DNA from: Lachnospiraceae bacterium
Lineage (GTDB): Bacteria; Bacillota; Clostridia; Lachnospirales; Lachnospiraceae
Assembly (NCBI GenBank): GCA_017520425.1
Contig: JAFXFO010000017.1
Location: forward strand, 1 to 64,000
Direction: 5' to 3'
DNA: 64,000 nucleotides
The position numbers and the translations under genes were made by a program. The first letter of the stretch is position 1. The number at the start of each line of letters is the position of its first letter. Positions 62,258 through 64,000 of the stretch are shown piece after piece. The notes beneath the pieces were generated by a model. The model ran no database searches, was not told the origin of the DNA, and saw nothing but the letters and a program-made list of their open reading frames with translations.

Positions 62258-63769
62258 ATGGAAAATAGACCGATTTACAGACGAATTGAGGAAATCATAC
62301 AGAGGGAAGGAAGACTACCGGAGGACTTCCAGCCGGAAGAAAGAGAGTATAAGGAAGGGGAGCTTTTGTTTGCCCCCGGCGCCCTGGAAGGAATCCTGGG
62401 TCATCATTCTTCCGGGAAGGGAGAGAAAACCTCATTTATTCCTGTATTGAAACAGTACGTAAAGATGTCCCTGGGAGAGGCACTTCAGGAGTTTGAAAGC
62501 ACAAAGGCGGACAGTTTCCAGACAGCTACCCTGCGGGGAAGTCTCTTACAGGAAATCATTGACCACCAGGTGGAGCTGGATGCAGGCAAGGTAGCTAATC
62601 TGGCCTATTGTTTTGCAGCCAACGGTCGCAAGGCAGAGACCGTAAAGCTGGGATTGACCATGCTGGCATTATTTAACTTCTCAGACAATCCCCAGGTGAG
62701 TCATATGTTAAAGACCCTGGGTTACTGTGAGGATTTTACGGATTATGTACTTATGAGTGTGGAGGAGTGGCCTGAGCAACAGAAGCAGGATTGCTATTTT
62801 GAACTGGCGAAAAACCTCCATGGTTGGGGCAAAATCAATGTGGTGGAAATGCTGGAAGCGGATACGGAGGAGAAGAAGCAGTGGATTCTCTGCCATGGCT
62901 GTATGAATTCCGTATTGAATGCATATTTGGGTCTGATTTGTGCTGAGAAATGTGACTTGTTCGGCCGCCTGCAGAAGGGCGCTTTATCGGCAGAGGAGTT
63001 GGCAGGAGTTACGGATATTATGGAGGGACTTCTGGATGAAGGTCCCTGTTTGGGTATGTCTGCCCTGGACAAGCCTATAGAGCTTACACTGATGTATCTG
63101 AAGGAAGTGGAGCAGTTTTTGAAGGCAGATTCTTTAGAAGATTCGGTTATCTATGTGGCTGAGTTAAGCAGAATCAATGATTATTTTGCGGATGGCGAAA
63201 TAGAAGATTCTGCTAAGGTATGTGAGAGGATTCAGGCAATTATTGATACCCTGGATGTGGACAAATTGTTAGCAGAAGGTTTAAGGAACCATACCTGGGA
63301 AAGTCTGCAGGTAGCGAATATGTGCAACAAGGATGTATGGCAGCCCTTATTGCAGTTAATCAAGGAAGATTTCCCTAAATATTTCAGATATTGCCACTAT
63401 TTCCTGCAGAAAGGGCTTCTGGTAGAAGAATTTGTGGCACTCTGTGAAGAGAGAATAGATGCAGACTTGTATGATAAGGGTATGGGCAATCACATGGGTC
63501 TGAAGCTGAAGGAAGGTCAGGTACCCGTAGATATGGTAGTCCAGTATCTGGACCGCTATCCTTTGCTGGGCCGGAAGCTTATCGAAATCTGTATGGATTC
63601 CCCGGTCAGCCGTTGGAGACTGGTAGCCGGCAAAGCTTTGTTGGGCTGGGTGGAGAAGCTGAACAAGCCCCTTTCCGAGATTGCGCCGGATTTGTATAGT
63701 AAGGTAATGACCCTGCACATTATAGAAAGCAATGCAAATGCCAAGGAACAGTGGAGCAAGCTGATTTAA
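62258..63769 (+). CDS. Conserved unknown protein, helical
   Basis: Protein of 503 residues, soluble and mostly helical, with repeats that look like HEAT/TPR helices over 150-480. The N-terminus (ENRPIYRRIEEIIQREGRLPEDF) is distinctive but of unknown function; I recall similar proteins with misleading enzyme names in Lachnospiraceae. No catalytic motif is seen. Two Cys-rich spots occur (ILCHGCMNS, MCNKDVW). I chose ATG 62258 after GAGAG; the upstream in-frame ATG (62204) has no ribosome site. The next gene starts 24 bases later and probably belongs to the same transcript. Confidence 0.65.
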   Translation: MENRPIYRRIEEIIQREGRLPEDFQPEEREYKEGELLFAPGALEGILGHHSSGKGEKTSFIPVLKQYVKMSLGEALQEFESTKADSFQTATLRGSLLQEIIDHQVELDAGKVANLAYCFAANGRKAETVKLGLTMLALFNFSDNPQVSHMLKTLGYCEDFTDYVLMSVEEWPEQQKQDCYFELAKNLHGWGKINVVEMLEADTEEKKQWILCHGCMNSVLNAYLGLICAEKCDLFGRLQKGALSAEELAGVTDIMEGLLDEGPCLGMSALDKPIELTLMYLKEVEQFLKADSLEDSVIYVAELSRINDYFADGEIEDSAKVCERIQAIIDTLDVDKLLAEGLRNHTWESLQVANMCNKDVWQPLLQLIKEDFPKYFRYCHYFLQKGLLVEEFVALCEERIDADLYDKGMGNHMGLKLKEGQVPVDMVVQYLDRYPLLGRKLIEICMDSPVSRWRLVAGKALLGWVEKLNKPLSEIAPDLYSKVMTLHIIESNANAKEQWSKLI

Positions 63770-63793
63770 AGGCAGGAAGGTTGTGGAGGAACC

Positions 63794-64000
63794 ATGGCTA
63801 AGAAAAAAACAGGGAAAGACCGATTGGCAGCCTTAGTGCCCCGTTACATACCCAATCGCCTGGTGGCGGGTGTAATGGGGCTTTTGCAAATGATGCGAAA
63901 GACTTCCAAGGAAAAGGTAGAAGAAAATTGCATACAGAACCGCAGTATTTTAGAGGAGCAGGCCAATGTGGCAGAGAGAAAGGTGTTTTTCCGTCCTTCG
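63794..64000 (+). CDS. Partial gene cut by the window end
   Basis: Starts at ATG 63794, 5 bases after GGAGGA, and runs open for 69 codons to the window edge. The visible part begins MAKKKTGKDRLAALVPRY, with a possible short amphipathic or membrane segment (LVAGVMGLLQMM), then an acidic helical part. The basic N-terminus and position 24 bases behind the unknown helical protein suggest a partner of it. No family can be named. Confidence 0.6.
   Translation, partial: MAKKKTGKDRLAALVPRYIPNRLVAGVMGLLQMMRKTSKEKVEENCIQNRSILEEQANVAERKVFFRPS

Overview
The window looks like a chromosome segment of an anaerobic, fibre-degrading Firmicute of the class Clostridia, most likely family Lachnospiraceae. The clues are a T-box-controlled dimeric-type glycyl-tRNA synthetase, a GH5/CBM2-like cellulase with an S/T/P/E-rich linker, strong AGGAGG ribosome sites, frequent TTG starts, intrinsic terminators with U tracts, GT8 glycosyltransferases and a tethered ECF sigma factor. 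Family assignment is inference; no rRNA or tRNA gene is present.

Region 1-7.3 kb is accessory DNA. It holds an orphan mobC, a short 3' gene remnant, a small protein, an AAA+ ATPase/subtilisin pair of the IetAS anti-phage type, a DUF4238 protein and a large serine recombinase. The first 5.5 kb is visibly AT-rich compared with the rest, and the recombinase probably marks the right end of an integrated element. The ATPase promoter sits between two imperfect copies of a leader sequence.

Region 7.3-17.4 kb is ordinary chromosome: two lipoproteins, an M48 protease, a TPR-type XRE regulator, a zinc-ribbon membrane protein, gpmI, an XRE regulator and a small membrane protein that appear to share a domain, a YdcF-like protein, a metallophosphoesterase and a metallo-beta-lactamase-fold hydrolase.

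Region 17.5-22.9 kb is a four-gene minus-strand operon: an unknown protein, a coiled-coil MoxR-like AAA+ ATPase, a second unknown protein and a TelA-family protein. It is followed by a DUF3298 lipoprotein, a glutathionylspermidine-synthase-like ATP-grasp ligase next to homospermidine synthase (24.7-28.1 kb), a DUF2207 membrane protein, a GLUG-repeat protein, an MgtC-like protein, an esterase and a DUF1349 protein.

Region 34.1-43.5 kb holds a second TPR-type XRE regulator behind three perfect 10-bp inverted repeats, a five-copy 73-bp hairpin minisatellite, a histidine phosphatase, and an operon of a membrane-spanning SF2 helicase, its degenerate paralogue without membrane spans, a small membrane protein and an acyltransferase-3. 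The two TPR-type XRE genes share an AAGCGCTT operator at identical spacing from the -10 box.

Region 43.5-64 kb holds a membrane-tethered ECF sigma factor with WG-like repeats, a two-component/ABC exporter module, a GH13 amylase-like enzyme, a DUF402-HAD fusion, T-box-glyS, a three-gene envelope lipid/glycan operon that includes a GT8-PlsC fusion, YbjQ and GlsB/YeaQ small proteins, the GH5 cellulase, a conserved unknown protein and the start of another gene cut by the window edge.
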